Assembly (NCBI RefSeq): GCF_001422245.1
Contig: NZ_LMMM01000003.1
Coordinates: forward strand, 124,001-188,000
DNA: 64,000 bases
Source of the DNA: Rhizobium sp. Leaf262
GTDB lineage: Bacteria > Pseudomonadota > Alphaproteobacteria > Rhizobiales > Rhizobiaceae
Direction: 5' to 3'
The notes under the pieces were generated by a model, which saw only the letters and a program-made list of their open reading frames with translations, ran no database searches and was not told where the DNA came from. This document shows positions 8,987 through 18,425 of the stretch, in pieces. Made by a program: the position numbers and the translations under genes. Position 1 is the stretch's first letter; every line of letters starts with the position of its first letter.

Positions 8987-10261
8987 TTGACGACCATCAA
9001 ACACTTCATCGGCAAGGCGAAAGTGGCGAGCTCGATTGCTATCATCAGGCGAATCGCAAGCGTTGTCGCGCTGCTCTCATTCGCCGTGGCGGCTGCACCC
9101 GAGAGCGTTCTCGCGGACGATAAGCCGCCGGCCCTGATCGTTAGCTCCGCCCGCATCATCGGTGATGAGGCGCGGACCCGTATCGTCATGGACTTCAACG
9201 ACGAGCCTGAATTCGAAGTTCATTATCTGGATGGACCGGCGCGCATCATCGTGGATTTTCCTGCGGTGGGGTTCTCCTTCCCGACCAAGGATTTGGCACC
9301 GACAGGTCTGTTCAGCGACATTCGTTTCGGCTCGATGGGTGAGGGCAGTGCACGGCTCGTACTGACCGCGAAAAAACCGGTGCAGGTGGCGATTGCCGAA
9401 ACAAAGGTCGAGGATGGTGGCAAAGTCCATCGTTTCGTACTCGATACGGAAATAGCGACGAAACAGAAATTCGCCGATCTTCTGAAGAATCAGAATTGGC
9501 AGGCGCTGGCTCCGCCCACGACGGCGTCCATCACCTCCGATGTCGTGCCAAAGAGCGGGCGTCAGTCCGACTTCGTTATTGCGGTTGACGCTGGACATGG
9601 CGGTATCGATGCCGGCGCCAAGGGCGGCGTGACCGGAACGGATGAGAAGGTCATCACGCTGACTTTCGCTAAGCAGTTGATGGATCGGCTGAACAAGATT
9701 GCCGGTATCAAGGCCTTTCTCACGCGAGATGACGATACGTTCCTGGCGCTTTCCGAGCGCGTGACGCTCGCCCGTCAGCAAAACGCCAATCTTTTCATCT
9801 CCGTTCACGCTGACACCTTGAAGCAGAAGGGCATACGCGGCGCGACCGTCTATACCATCTCGGATCGTGCGTCGGACCGAATGGCGCAGGATCTGGCCGA
9901 GCGTGAAAACCTGTCCGATCAGATCGCAGGCGTGGCCCAACAGCATGCCCAGCCGGAGGTTGCCGATATCCTGCTGGATCTGACGCGACGGGAAACGCAG
10001 GCTTTCTCCGTCACTCTCGCAGAAAACATCGTCAACTCATTCGAGGGACAGGTCGGGCTGATCAACAACCCGCATCGTTATGCGGGATTTCAGGTGCTGA
10101 GGGCTCATGACGTCCCGTCCGTTCTCCTCGAACTGGGCTTTTTGTCCAACCCCGAGGACGAAAAGCTTCTGCTGGATGAAAAGTGGCGGGAGAAGGTGGC
10201 CGATGCGTTGGCGGTTGCGGTGACCCGCTACCGCGCCCAGGCATTGGCGAACGGCGGGTGA
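8987..10261 (+). CDS. amiC: N-acetylmuramoyl-L-alanine amidase (AmiC type)
   Basis: 424 residues from a TTG start. Signal peptide in the first ~42 residues (hydrophobic VVALLSFAVAAA, cleavage near VLADD). An AMIN domain (about 48-150) targets the enzyme to septal peptidoglycan. The Amidase_3 catalytic domain (about 195-415) shows the zinc-binding VDAGHGGIDAG, the glutamate in TDEKVITL, and FISVHADT, and ends with VLLELGFLSNPEDE. It cleaves the bond between MurNAc and the stem peptide in the periplasm during cell separation. It lies upstream of PBP1A with a 342-base gap, so co-transcription is not certain. Confidence 0.93.
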   Translation: MTTIKHFIGKAKVASSIAIIRRIASVVALLSFAVAAAPESVLADDKPPALIVSSARIIGDEARTRIVMDFNDEPEFEVHYLDGPARIIVDFPAVGFSFPTKDLAPTGLFSDIRFGSMGEGSARLVLTAKKPVQVAIAETKVEDGGKVHRFVLDTEIATKQKFADLLKNQNWQALAPPTTASITSDVVPKSGRQSDFVIAVDAGHGGIDAGAKGGVTGTDEKVITLTFAKQLMDRLNKIAGIKAFLTRDDDTFLALSERVTLARQQNANLFISVHADTLKQKGIRGATVYTISDRASDRMAQDLAERENLSDQIAGVAQQHAQPEVADILLDLTRRETQAFSVTLAENIVNSFEGQVGLINNPHRYAGFQVLRAHDVPSVLLELGFLSNPEDEKLLLDEKWREKVADALAVAVTRYRAQALANGG

Positions 10262-10603
10262 ACGAGGTGTAAGTGTCACCGATTTCACCTTATGCGACCG
10301 ACACCTGTGACATCTTGGCGACCCTCCGCGATAAATGCGGCCTGCAGGGCGGCGTCTGGCTAAAATGTCGGACCTGAGCCCTATTTTACTCACATTCCCA
10401 ACGTTACTCGGTGACAGGATTCGATGGTGAAGTGCGTTGTTTCGTTCGGCGAAACGCCACGGCTCACTTTAATGTATGAGAGAATGCCGCTCTTGGCGGC
10501 TTGTCATCGATGAAGCGGTGTGCAAAACGGCATGCTATATGCAAGAATGTGCTCATAACAACGGGCGCAACCAGTTACGATTCGAAGTATCGGTAGCTTT
10601 AAT
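10262..10603. other. intergenic gap, no feature recognised
   Basis: About 340 bases between the amidase and PBP1A genes. I see no ORF with a ribosome-binding site and no strong terminator. It presumably carries the PBP1A promoter. Confidence 0.5.
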
Positions 10604-13039
10604 ATGATCAGACTTATTGGATATTTCTTCGGCTTGGCCAGCATGCTGTTCCTTGTGGTGGCTGGCGGTGTTGCCATTTATTTGGTGACCATTACGAAGG
10701 ATCTGCCCGATTACGCCGTGCTGAACAGTTACGAGCCGCCGGTTACGACGCGTATTCACGCTGGTAACGGCGCGCTCATGGCGGAATATGCCAAGCAACG
10801 GCGTCTGTTCCTGCCCATTCAGGCGGTGCCCGACCGGGTCAAGGCAGCGTTTCTTTCCGCTGAAGACAAGAACTTCTATCAGCATCCCGGCATCGACGTT
10901 ACGGGCTTTGCGCGTGCTGCCGTTGCCTATGTCACGGGTGGTCCGACGCAAGGTGGCTCGACCATCACGCAACAGGTGGCCAAAAACTTCCTGCTGACGA
11001 ACGAACAGACGATGGAGCGCAAGGCCAAGGAAGCGATTCTGTCCTTCCGCATCGAGCAGGCCTACAGCAAGGACAAGATTCTCGAACTGTATCTCAACGA
11101 GATTTTCTTCGGGTTGAACTCTTATGGCATCGCCAGTGCGGCTCTGACCTATTTCAATAAGTCGGTCACGGAACTGACGATTGCTGAGACCGCCTATCTC
11201 GCTGCTCTTCCAAAGGGGCCGGCGAACTATCATCCGCTGCGTCGTGAAAAGGCAGCCGTGGAGCGTCGCAACTGGGTCATCGACCGTATGGCCGAGAATG
11301 GCTACATCACGCAGGCGGACGCCGCCGATGCGAAGACACAACCTCTCGGCGTCAACATTCGCCGCGGTGGCGCTCACATTGCGGCCTCCGATTACTTCTC
11401 CGAGGAAGCGCGCCGCCAGATCGTTGAGAAATACGGCGAGAAGGCCCTGCTGGAAGGCGGCCTTTCTGTTCGCACGTCCTTCGATCCCGATATTCAGATG
11501 GAGGCCCGCAAGGCGCTTCAGGATGGCTTGCTGGACTATGACGAGCGTCGTGGTTTTCATGGACCGGTCGATCAGATCGAGACGAGCGGCGACTGGAGCG
11601 CGGAGTTGACCAAGCTGCGGCCTTTGCGTGACGTACCCGAGTGGCGCATGGCTGTGGTGCTTGCCGCATCGGCAGATGGCGTCGACGTCGGTCTCCGCCC
11701 TGATGGCGACAGCGACAATCCTGATGCACGCAGCCGCGGCCATATCAAGCCTGAAAATATGCGGTGGGCATACCGCGACGCCAAGGGTCAGCGCCCGACC
11801 GCGAAGTCTCCAGCCTCCGTTGTGAAGACCGGCGACGTTATCTACGTGGAAGCGCTTTCTGACACAGGTAATGAATATCGCCTGCGCCAGCCTCCGAAAG
11901 TGCAGGGCGGCATGGTTGTCATGGACCCGCATACGGGCCGCGTTCTGGCCATGGTCGGCGGCTTCTCCTACGCCCAGTCTGAATTCAACCGCGCAACGCA
12001 GGCCATGCGTCAGCCGGGCTCGTCTTTCAAGCCGTTCATATACGCAGCAGCTCTGGATAACGGCTATACGCCTGCGTCCGTTGTCATGGACGCGCCGCTG
12101 GAAGTCGTATCCGGCGGTCAGGTCTGGAGCCCGAAGAACTACGGTGGTGAAGTGGCTGGTCCATCGACCCTGCGTCTCGGTATCGAAAAATCCCGTAACC
12201 TGATGACCGTGCGTCTTGCGCAGGATATGGGCATGAACCTCGTCGCCGAATATGCGGAACGCTTTGGTATTTACGACAAGATGCCACCGCTGCTCGCAAT
12301 GTCTCTCGGTTCCGGTGAAACGACTGTCATGCGCATGGTTTCCGCTTATTCTGTCATTGCCAATGGTGGCAAGCAGATCAAGCCAACCGTAATCGACCGC
12401 ATTCAGGACCGTTACGGCAAGACGATTTTCCGGCACGAAGAGCGCGGCTGCGAAGGCTGTAATGCTGTCAACTGGCAGGGTCAGGAAGAGCCGACGATCG
12501 TTGATAATCGCGAGCAGGTTCTCGATCCGATGACCGCTTACCAGACGACATCGATGCTGGAAGGCGTGGTTCAGCGCGGTACAGCGGCAGGCAAGATCAA
12601 GGTTGATCTTCCGGTTGCAGGTAAGACCGGCACGACAAACGACGAAAAAGATGCTTGGTTTGTAGGTTATACGCCTGATCTGGTCGCTGGTCTCTACATC
12701 GGTTTCGACAGCCCGGCACCACTCGGCCGTGGCGGCACCGGTGGCTCTCTGGCTGCACCGATTTTCGGTGAGTTCATTTCGCTGGCGGCCAAGCATCTGG
12801 AGCCAAGCAAGTTCATCGTGCCCAACGGCATGCAGTTCATTGCCGTCAACCGCAAGACCGGTATGGCAGCGAATGAAGGCGAGCCGGATACGATCATGGA
12901 AGCATTCAAGCCCGGCACAGGCCCGGCCAGCAGCTTCAACGTGATCGGTATGGATGGCGCCATGTCGCAGGAAGATATTCTGCGCGCTTCGCCCCAGGCC
13001 CAGCAGGCCATTACCGGTGGCGGTGGCGGACTTTACTGA
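10604..13039 (+). CDS. mrcA: penicillin-binding protein 1A (bifunctional PBP)
   Basis: 811 residues. One N-terminal membrane anchor (about 7-30), then a GT51 transglycosylase domain with catalytic E87 in SAEDKNFYQHPG and the GGSTITQQVAKN motif, an OB-like insert, and a transpeptidase domain with the SxxK serine S473 (GSSFKP), an SRN motif (KSRNLMT) and K674-T-G (AGKTGTTND). It polymerises and cross-links peptidoglycan on the periplasmic face; in Rhizobiales PBP1A is the main elongation synthase during polar growth. Length and motifs are complete. A long antisense frame covers the whole gene but is a shadow. Confidence 0.96.
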   Translation: MIRLIGYFFGLASMLFLVVAGGVAIYLVTITKDLPDYAVLNSYEPPVTTRIHAGNGALMAEYAKQRRLFLPIQAVPDRVKAAFLSAEDKNFYQHPGIDVTGFARAAVAYVTGGPTQGGSTITQQVAKNFLLTNEQTMERKAKEAILSFRIEQAYSKDKILELYLNEIFFGLNSYGIASAALTYFNKSVTELTIAETAYLAALPKGPANYHPLRREKAAVERRNWVIDRMAENGYITQADAADAKTQPLGVNIRRGGAHIAASDYFSEEARRQIVEKYGEKALLEGGLSVRTSFDPDIQMEARKALQDGLLDYDERRGFHGPVDQIETSGDWSAELTKLRPLRDVPEWRMAVVLAASADGVDVGLRPDGDSDNPDARSRGHIKPENMRWAYRDAKGQRPTAKSPASVVKTGDVIYVEALSDTGNEYRLRQPPKVQGGMVVMDPHTGRVLAMVGGFSYAQSEFNRATQAMRQPGSSFKPFIYAAALDNGYTPASVVMDAPLEVVSGGQVWSPKNYGGEVAGPSTLRLGIEKSRNLMTVRLAQDMGMNLVAEYAERFGIYDKMPPLLAMSLGSGETTVMRMVSAYSVIANGGKQIKPTVIDRIQDRYGKTIFRHEERGCEGCNAVNWQGQEEPTIVDNREQVLDPMTAYQTTSMLEGVVQRGTAAGKIKVDLPVAGKTGTTNDEKDAWFVGYTPDLVAGLYIGFDSPAPLGRGGTGGSLAAPIFGEFISLAAKHLEPSKFIVPNGMQFIAVNRKTGMAANEGEPDTIMEAFKPGTGPASSFNVIGMDGAMSQEDILRASPQAQQAITGGGGGLY

Positions 13040-13058
13040 CTTCAAATCACGGATAGGC

Positions 13059-13089
13059 GAGGGGCGCGGGCTTTACATCCGCGCCCCTC
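13059..13089 (+). terminator. terminator-like hairpin after PBP1A
   Basis: Perfect 11-base stem GAGGGGCGCGG / CCGCGCCCCTC with a nine-base loop; the following tract (GCATTTATTC) is only weakly T-rich. Confidence 0.65.
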
Positions 13090-13137
13090 GCATTTATTCA
13101 CACGACCAGTTTTCAAAGAAGGCGAAGAATCTGCGAA

Positions 13138-14269
13138 ATGCGCAATGAAATCGTGAATGTAGTCGACGAAATCAAGCAGGCCATAAGCCTGCTGAGGAGG
13201 CATCTTTGACTGGGACCAGGCGATAAGACGACTGGACTGGTTGAACAACAAGGCAGAGGATCCAAACCTCTGGAACGATGCCACCGAAGCTCAGAAGCTG
13301 ATGCGTGAACGCCAGCAGCTGGATGAATCGATCAATGGCGTCAAGGCTCTCGAACAGCAGGTCAACGACAATGTCGAACTGATCGAAATGGGTGAGGCCG
13401 AAGACGATGCGGATATCATCAAGGAAGCCGAAGACGCGCTGAAGGCGTTGCGCAGCGAAGCCAATCGCCGTCAGGTGGAAGCAATGCTGTCAGGTGAAGC
13501 CGACAGCAACGACACCTATGTCGAAGTCCATTCCGGCGCCGGTGGCACGGAAAGTCAGGACTGGGCCAACATTCTGCTGCGCATGTATACCCGCTGGGCC
13601 GAGCGCCAGGGTTACAAGGTCGAAGTTCTGGAAGTGCATGAAGGCGAAGAAGCGGGCATCAAATCTGCGACGATTCTCGTCAAGGGCCACAATGCTTTCG
13701 GTTGGATGAAGACGGAATCGGGCGTTCACCGCCTCGTTCGTATTTCTCCATATGACAGCAATGCGCGCCGTCATACGTCGTTTTCCTCCATTTGGGTTTA
13801 CCCTGTGGTTGATGACTCGATCCAGATCGACATCAACGAAAGCGACTGCCGTATCGATACCTATCGTTCGTCGGGCGCGGGTGGACAGCACGTCAACACG
13901 ACCGACTCGGCCGTGCGTATCACGCATATTCCCACAGGCATCGCCGTGGCCTGCCAGCAGGAACGCTCGCAGCACAAGAACCGCGCCAAGGCGTGGGAAA
14001 TGCTGCGTTCGCGCCTCTACGAAGCCGAGTTGATGAAGCGGGAAGCAGCTGCGAATGCGCAGGCAGCCTCCAAGACCGATATCGGCTGGGGCCACCAGAT
14101 TCGTTCTTACGTTCTCCAGCCCTATCAGCTGGTCAAGGACCTGCGCACGGGTGTGGAAAGCACAGCGCCCAGCAACGTTCTCGATGGCGATCTGAACGAG
14201 TTCATGGAAGCAGCCCTTGCGCATCGCATCAGCGGTGGTGCGGATGTCGAGGTCGCCGACATCGACTGA
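13138..14269 (+). CDS. prfB: prfB, peptide chain release factor 2, programmed +1 frameshift
   Basis: RF2 releases peptides at UGA and UAA. The gene is in two frames: the first 23 codons run from the ATG at 13138 to CTT, then an in-frame TGA at 13207. A +1 shift at CTT-TGA-C continues as [11 protein letters not shown] to the stop, giving about 376 residues. An internal AGGAGG just before the slip site acts as the stimulatory Shine-Dalgarno element, as in E. coli. The GGQ peptidyl-hydrolysis motif is at 248-250 (GAGGQHVNT). The stop-codon recognition tripeptide is SPY ([11 protein letters not shown]) rather than the SPF of E. coli. A TTG at 13241 is only an apparent start of the second frame. 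Confidence 0.95.
13195..13210 (+). promoter_or_regulatory. prfB +1 recoding site
   Basis: AGG-AGG-CAT-CTT-TGA-C: an internal Shine-Dalgarno-like AGGAGG three bases upstream of the CTT slip codon and the regulatory TGA. RF2 shortage lets the ribosome slip, giving autoregulation; this is established for the family and the sequence matches it. Confidence 0.92.
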
Positions 14270-14299
14270 TCGCCACTGCGCATTCGGTTATCATCACTG

Positions 14300-14330
14300 G
14301 CCTCTCGCAGATCGTCTGCGGGAGGCTTTT
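14300..14330 (+). terminator. rho-independent terminator after prfB
   Basis: Twelve-base stem GCCTCTCGCAGA / TCTGCGGGAGGC (one T-G wobble) with a TCG loop, followed by TTTT. Confidence 0.8.
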
Positions 14331-14341
14331 CAGTAGGAGAG

Positions 14342-14818
14342 ATGCGGGTGAAGCAGGTTCTTTATATCGTCGATGTTCAGCCAAGCTTCGATCCGCCTCC
14401 CGAACTCGTCAGTGGCATTGCTGCCTTGACGAAGCGGCTGCCGAGAGTCGCCAGCGTCGAGCGGCACGATGAAACCATCACACCATTTGCAAGCCAGTTG
14501 GGTTGGACGCCGGGAAAATCGGACGATTCACTCGTCTCTGCTGATCGCGTCTTCATCAAACATGGTTATTCGCCGCCGAAGGAAGCGGTGGACTATCTCT
14601 TATCGCTCAACCTGGACCGTGTTCTGGTTTGCGGTATTCAGGCCGATACCTGCGTTCTGGCCGCAGGGTTCAGCTTTTTCGATGCCGGATTGCACCCGAC
14701 GCTTCTTCCTTGGCTGACCGTCGGGTCCAGCCTCGACCGCAGTGGCGCTTTGGGAGCTAAACTGTGGCGGCACCATTTCGGTGCGGTGCTCGATGGACCT
14801 GATGACATCGGTCTGTGA
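14342..14818 (+). CDS. isochorismatase-like cysteine hydrolase
   Basis: 158 residues, a compact single-domain member of the isochorismatase/nicotinamidase superfamily. The Asp-Lys-Cys triad is visible: D11 in YIVDVQPSF, K73 in FIKHGYS, C104 in GIQADTCVLAAG, with the cis-peptide turn before the cysteine. Substrate cannot be told from sequence. A TAGGAGAG site lies only two bases from the ATG at 14342; the in-frame GTG at 14348 is better spaced and could be the true start. It follows the prfB terminator and is convergent with the exported-protein gene at 14826. Confidence 0.85.
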   Translation: MRVKQVLYIVDVQPSFDPPPELVSGIAALTKRLPRVASVERHDETITPFASQLGWTPGKSDDSLVSADRVFIKHGYSPPKEAVDYLLSLNLDRVLVCGIQADTCVLAAGFSFFDAGLHPTLLPWLTVGSSLDRSGALGAKLWRHHFGAVLDGPDDIGL

Positions 14819-14825
14819 CCGTGCC

Positions 14826-15350
14826 TCAGTTGGAGGCCTTTTCGATCTTCATGTCACCCAACTCGTCGATCAGCACGGTCCACGCGTCGGCGTCCTTCTG
14901 GGTCGGGTTTGTCTTGAGGTGAACCGTGACGAAAAGCCCCGGCGTATCGGATGCGCCGGTTGAGCTTTCCGGTCGGATATCCGTGACATAGCACTTCATC
15001 TGGGTGAATTCCTCAAGCTCGATCGTTTCGATGAGGCTCGGGCCGTTCGCGGTGTAAGCGATTTGCTGGAGATAAATTTTAGCGGTGCCATCGGCTTGGC
15101 GGAGGGCAATGACTTTGTAATAACCTCGCGTGGGTTCTCCCGCTGGTTTTTGTCCGCCCGCGGCTTCCGCCGCGTCATCGACGGTCTGCTCCCACATTCC
15201 GCTGCTGGTCACAAAGATCGTGGAAACGGGCAGGGCGTCGATGCCTGCTGTCGTTGACGGCGCAATGGCCTGAGCCTGCGTTGTGCAGACACTGGCGGCG
15301 AGAAATACAGCGGCGAGGAGGGTTTTCATCATCATCGTCGTTTTCATCAA
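14826..15350 (-). CDS. hypothetical exported protein coupled to nadK
   Basis: 174 residues with a signal peptide (MMMKTLLAAVFLAASVCTTQAQA, cut probably after AQA). The mature region has no domain I recognise; it is polar with one cysteine (MKCYVTD). Its ATG overlaps the stop of the upstream nadK by four bases, so it is translationally coupled to NAD kinase. That coupling says nothing obvious about function, since this protein should be periplasmic and NAD kinase cytoplasmic. Confidence 0.75.
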   Translation of the reverse strand: MMKTTMMMKTLLAAVFLAASVCTTQAQAIAPSTTAGIDALPVSTIFVTSSGMWEQTVDDAAEAAGGQKPAGEPTRGYYKVIALRQADGTAKIYLQQIAYTANGPSLIETIELEEFTQMKCYVTDIRPESSTGASDTPGLFVTVHLKTNPTQKDADAWTVLIDELGDMKIEKASN

Positions 15351-16120
15351 TTCGTAAACTGTTCTGCAAGCACCCTGTCCGACCAGGATCGGTCCGGATC
15401 GGACAGGATTTTTGCGGTTCTGTCCTGAGATTGTGCAATACGCACGGTTTGCACCGACTTGACCTCGGTGTGGTCCGCAACGGCATTGACGGGGCGTTTT
15501 TCACTTTCGAGAACGTGGACGTCGACCGTGACCTTGTTCGGCAACAGAGCGCCACGCCAGCGGCGGGGTCGAAAAGCGCTGACCGGCGTCAGCGCCAGAA
15601 GCGGTGATTCCAGCGGCAGAATAGGGCCGTGTGCCGAAAAATTGTAGGCTGTCGAACCCGCAGGCGTCGCCACCATCATGCCATCGCAGATGAGTTCTTC
15701 CAGCCGCGTCTTGCCGTCCACGTCCACACGCAACTTCGCGGCCTGGTGCGACTGGCGGAAAAGGCTGACCTCGTTCATGGCAAGAGCGGAGAATTCGTGG
15801 CCGTCGGCATCGACGGTCGTCATTCGCAAGGGGTGAAAGTCGTTACCCGTGGCAACCGCAATCCGCTCCCGCAGGTCTCTGACGCGGTAGTCATTCATCA
15901 AAAAGCCGATGGAGCCGCGGTTCATGCCATAGACCCGCTTGCCCGAATTCATGGTCTCATTGAGAACCTGAAGCATGAAACCATCACCGCCCAGCACCAC
16001 GATAACGTCCGCCTCATCAAAGGCGGCATTGCCGTAGTGGGAGATCAGTTCGTCGCGCGCGCTTTGCGCGTTGTCGGTGGTCGAGGCTACGAAACACAGA
16101 CTCTCAGTTGAACGCGACAT
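15347..16120 (-). CDS. nadK: nadK, NAD kinase
   Basis: 257 residues from the ATG at 16120 (MSRSTESL); the frame is open upstream to 16270 but that extension is unlike the family. NAD kinase phosphorylates NAD to NADP. The GGDG nucleotide-binding motif (VVLGGDGFML) and the NAD-binding block DGMMVATPAGSTAYNFSA are intact. This short form, lacking an N-terminal extension, is typical for Alphaproteobacteria. It heads a two-gene leftward unit and is divergent from the PhzF-like gene. Confidence 0.95.
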   Translation of the reverse strand: MSRSTESLCFVASTTDNAQSARDELISHYGNAAFDEADVIVVLGGDGFMLQVLNETMNSGKRVYGMNRGSIGFLMNDYRVRDLRERIAVATGNDFHPLRMTTVDADGHEFSALAMNEVSLFRQSHQAAKLRVDVDGKTRLEELICDGMMVATPAGSTAYNFSAHGPILPLESPLLALTPVSAFRPRRWRGALLPNKVTVDVHVLESEKRPVNAVADHTEVKSVQTVRIAQSQDRTAKILSDPDRSWSDRVLAEQFTN

Positions 16121-16294
16121 GCCGTCACCCCTGTTGATGGCCTTTGGTACATGAAGACCTGCAGTCAGGACAAGCTCTTTAAAAATGCAACGGCCAAGTC
16201 CACAGCTTCTTGAGGGCTTCTGAATAAACAGGGTTGCGGAGGCATGATAGGTCAGGCAGTTTGCGGACAATGGCAGCTGACCAGGGAGTGGAAT

Positions 16295-17206
16295 GTGGCG
16301 ATAGGGTACAGCATCTACGATGTCTTCACACGGCAGAAGCTGGCCGGAAATCCACTGGCGGTCATGTTCGACGCAGATGATCTCGACGATGTCACCATGC
16401 AGGCAATCGCTCGTGAAATGAACCTCTCCGAAACGGTCTTCGTCACCAAGTCTTCAAATCCAGCCTATGCCGCGTCGTTGCGGATTTTTACGCCGGCCTT
16501 GGAACTGCCATTTGCCGGGCACCCGACCGTAGGCGCTGCTATCGCCATTGCCGAGCGAAGCCATGGCGAAGGGGACGCCGACATGGTGGCGGTGCTGGAA
16601 GAGAAAGTCGGGCCGGTTCGATGTGCGATTCGCGTGAGGAACGGGGAGGCGAGCTTTGCCGAGTTCGACTTGCCACGCAAATCATCACAGGCACAATTGC
16701 CGCTGGACAGCGGTCAGCTGGCCGATGCCCTTGGGCTCGCCGAAGCGCAGATTGGATTTGAAAATCACGTGCCGTCTATATGGACTGCAGGTGTTCCGTT
16801 CGTGATGATACCGATACAGAATCTCTCCGCTATGGAAGAGGTGGACTTCGACGCCGGTCTCTGGTTGCGAAACGCGCCGATGGTCGAGGGTCGGTTGACA
16901 TCCGCCTATCTTTATTGTCGTGGAGGCGTCAATCACGCGGCGAAATTCCACGCACGCATGTTCTCACCCGATATGGGTATCCCTGAAGATCCCGCAACAG
17001 GCGCAGCCGTCGCCGCTTTTTCTGGCGCGATCCATCACTTCGACGGTTTGACCGATGGGCATCATCCTCTCCTCATAGAGCAGGGTGTCGAAATGGGACG
17101 CCCCTCACACATACATCTCAATATGGACGTTAAGGAAAACGAAGTTTTCCGAGCCAGAATCGGCGGTCACGCCGTCCGGATTGCCACTGGCACGTTCGAA
17201 ATCTGA
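16295..17206 (+). CDS. PhzF family isomerase-like protein
   Basis: About 303 residues from a GTG at 16295 preceded by AGGGAG; a longer frame to 16244 overlaps the likely promoter region. The start YDVFTRQKLAGNPLAV, the MNLSETVFV block (catalytic-type glutamate), the PFAGHPTVGAA motif and the C-terminal EDPATGAAVAAF are all hallmarks of PhzF/YddE proteins with two pseudo-symmetric diaminopimelate-epimerase-like halves. PhzF isomerises a phenazine precursor, but no phenazine genes are nearby, so the substrate here is unknown. Confidence 0.88.
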   Translation: MAIGYSIYDVFTRQKLAGNPLAVMFDADDLDDVTMQAIAREMNLSETVFVTKSSNPAYAASLRIFTPALELPFAGHPTVGAAIAIAERSHGEGDADMVAVLEEKVGPVRCAIRVRNGEASFAEFDLPRKSSQAQLPLDSGQLADALGLAEAQIGFENHVPSIWTAGVPFVMIPIQNLSAMEEVDFDAGLWLRNAPMVEGRLTSAYLYCRGGVNHAAKFHARMFSPDMGIPEDPATGAAVAAFSGAIHHFDGLTDGHHPLLIEQGVEMGRPSHIHLNMDVKENEVFRARIGGHAVRIATGTFEI

Positions 17207-17358
17207 GACTTAGCCGGAAACCGGAAAAGTCTCACATTGAGCGATCACGAATTCGTGAGTGCATAACGCCATTCCTTGATGCAATTTGTTAACCTTTGCT
17301 TGCTGGCGCAGGAACCAAAGCCTGCGACTTCCGTTTATCTCGGCGAAGGAGATGTAAC

Positions 17359-17520
17359 ATGAAGTTGCAAAATAGTTCGAATACTCGACGTATCCTGCAG
17401 GCGGCCAACAATACTTCCGCCTCTACATACAAGCCTCTCATAATCCCATTGAGAGGGACTTATGTTGCAATGATCTTTCGCCGCTCGCTGAAGAATAATT
17501 TCCAACTTGGAAAGAGTTAA
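17359..17520 (+). CDS. possible small protein, 53 aa
   Basis: ATG at 17359 with a good GAAGGAG site eight bases upstream. The product is basic and has no signal peptide or recognisable domain. Codon use is poorer in G/C at third positions than in neighbours, and there is an antisense frame of similar length. It is listed because of its ribosome-binding site only. Confidence 0.3.
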   Translation: MKLQNSSNTRRILQAANNTSASTYKPLIIPLRGTYVAMIFRRSLKNNFQLGKS

Positions 17521-17612
17521 TCCGGATTTCAAATCCGGATACCACGAAGGTGTGATTCCAAGACATCAGCAGAAAAGTATATATTGCTAATATAACAAGA
17601 AGGGAGAATGAC

Positions 17613-17861
17613 ATGAAGCCAGTTCTCATCATTGCAGCCATGATAGGCTTTTCCGCTTCCGCCGCCATGGCCGATTGCATGCTCAACAAAAATATCAACG
17701 CCTCGATCCCGGTCGATCGGGAATTCAAGACTGCCAGCATTACGCCACCAACCGAACCCGCACAAAAACCAGTCATGGTATTAAAAAAGACGGACCGTTT
17801 GCCTGGTAACACTGAAACGGCAGTCGCATCTCCGCAGACAGCACTTCAGCGTATGCAGTAA
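17613..17861 (+). CDS. small exported protein, 82 aa
   Basis: A clear AGAAGGGAG ribosome-binding site and a signal peptide (MKPVLIIAAMIGFSASAAMA, cut before DC). The mature peptide of about 62 residues is Pro/Thr/Lys rich and probably unstructured, with a single cysteine just after the predicted cut site; a lipobox is not convincing. No family recognised. A strong terminator follows. Confidence 0.65.
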   Translation: MKPVLIIAAMIGFSASAAMADCMLNKNINASIPVDREFKTASITPPTEPAQKPVMVLKKTDRLPGNTETAVASPQTALQRMQ

Positions 17862-17883
17862 ACCATGAAACATCTTGTCTCGA

Positions 17884-17920
17884 AAAATCCCGTGCGGATA
17901 TCTCCGGCACGGGATTTTTT
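17884..17920 (+). terminator. rho-independent terminator
   Basis: Stem ATCCCGTGC / GCACGGGAT flanked by A-run and T-run (AAAAATCCC ... GGGATTTTTT), so it can act on both strands. Confidence 0.85.
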
Positions 17921-17986
17921 GTATCAAGACCGACGTTTCTCAAAAAGACCGACACCCGAGAGCGTCCCCGAAAAAGGAGCTGGCCT

Positions 17987-18172
17987 TTAGCTGTCGAGCC
18001 GCAGCGAAAGCTGCCTGCCACCGTTCTTCTTCAATATGTAAAGAGGTTTGGTCGTCACCTGCTCGGCACGCCGTTGAAGCTCGCGTCTGCGCTCAAGCGC
18101 GCGTTCACGAAGTCCGCGGGACTGGGCTACGAGAGACATAGCGTGTTCAATGGTTTTATCTGCTGCCGTCAT
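17987..18172 (-). CDS. small hypothetical basic protein, 61 aa
   Basis: ATG at 18172 with a GGAG site nine bases upstream; a GTG at 18193 gives a longer alternative. The sequence is helical and Arg-rich (RGLRERALERRRELQRRAEQV), likely an amphipathic or coiled helix. No known domain. It sits between the terminator at 17.9 kb and the DUF1127 genes. Confidence 0.45.
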   Translation of the reverse strand: MTAADKTIEHAMSLVAQSRGLRERALERRRELQRRAEQVTTKPLYILKKNGGRQLSLRLDS

Positions 18173-18333
18173 GCTGCAACTCCATTTGTTCACTTTATGT
18201 TCTCTTATTTTGTCGTGTTTGTCAAGTATGGTGTTGATGGGGCCGCTGGTGGTTCTTGAGAGATGCGGTTTATGGCATCCGCGTCGTCAGCCAATTGCGC
18301 AATTCAATTTACTGCGCGAAAAAACTCTGGAAT

Positions 18334-18361
18334 CAAAAACGGCGCCAGAGGCGCCGTTTTG
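18334..18361 (-). terminator. terminator of first DUF1127 gene
   Basis: Leftward reading: stem AACGGCGCC / GGCGCCGTT with a TCT loop followed by TTTTG. It lies about 65 bases past the stop of the 47-residue gene at 18426. Confidence 0.75.
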
Positions 18362-18425
18362 TTACCTGTCGCTCGACCGATCTGCGTGCGTGGGAGGTCG
18401 TTTCGCAGATAGTCTTTTACGCTGA

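Noticed and set aside
10553-13045. 830-codon antisense frame over the PBP1A gene
   Set aside because: It mirrors a real gene with all PBP motifs, has no ribosome-binding site and no domain. Long antisense frames are expected in GC-rich coding sequence.
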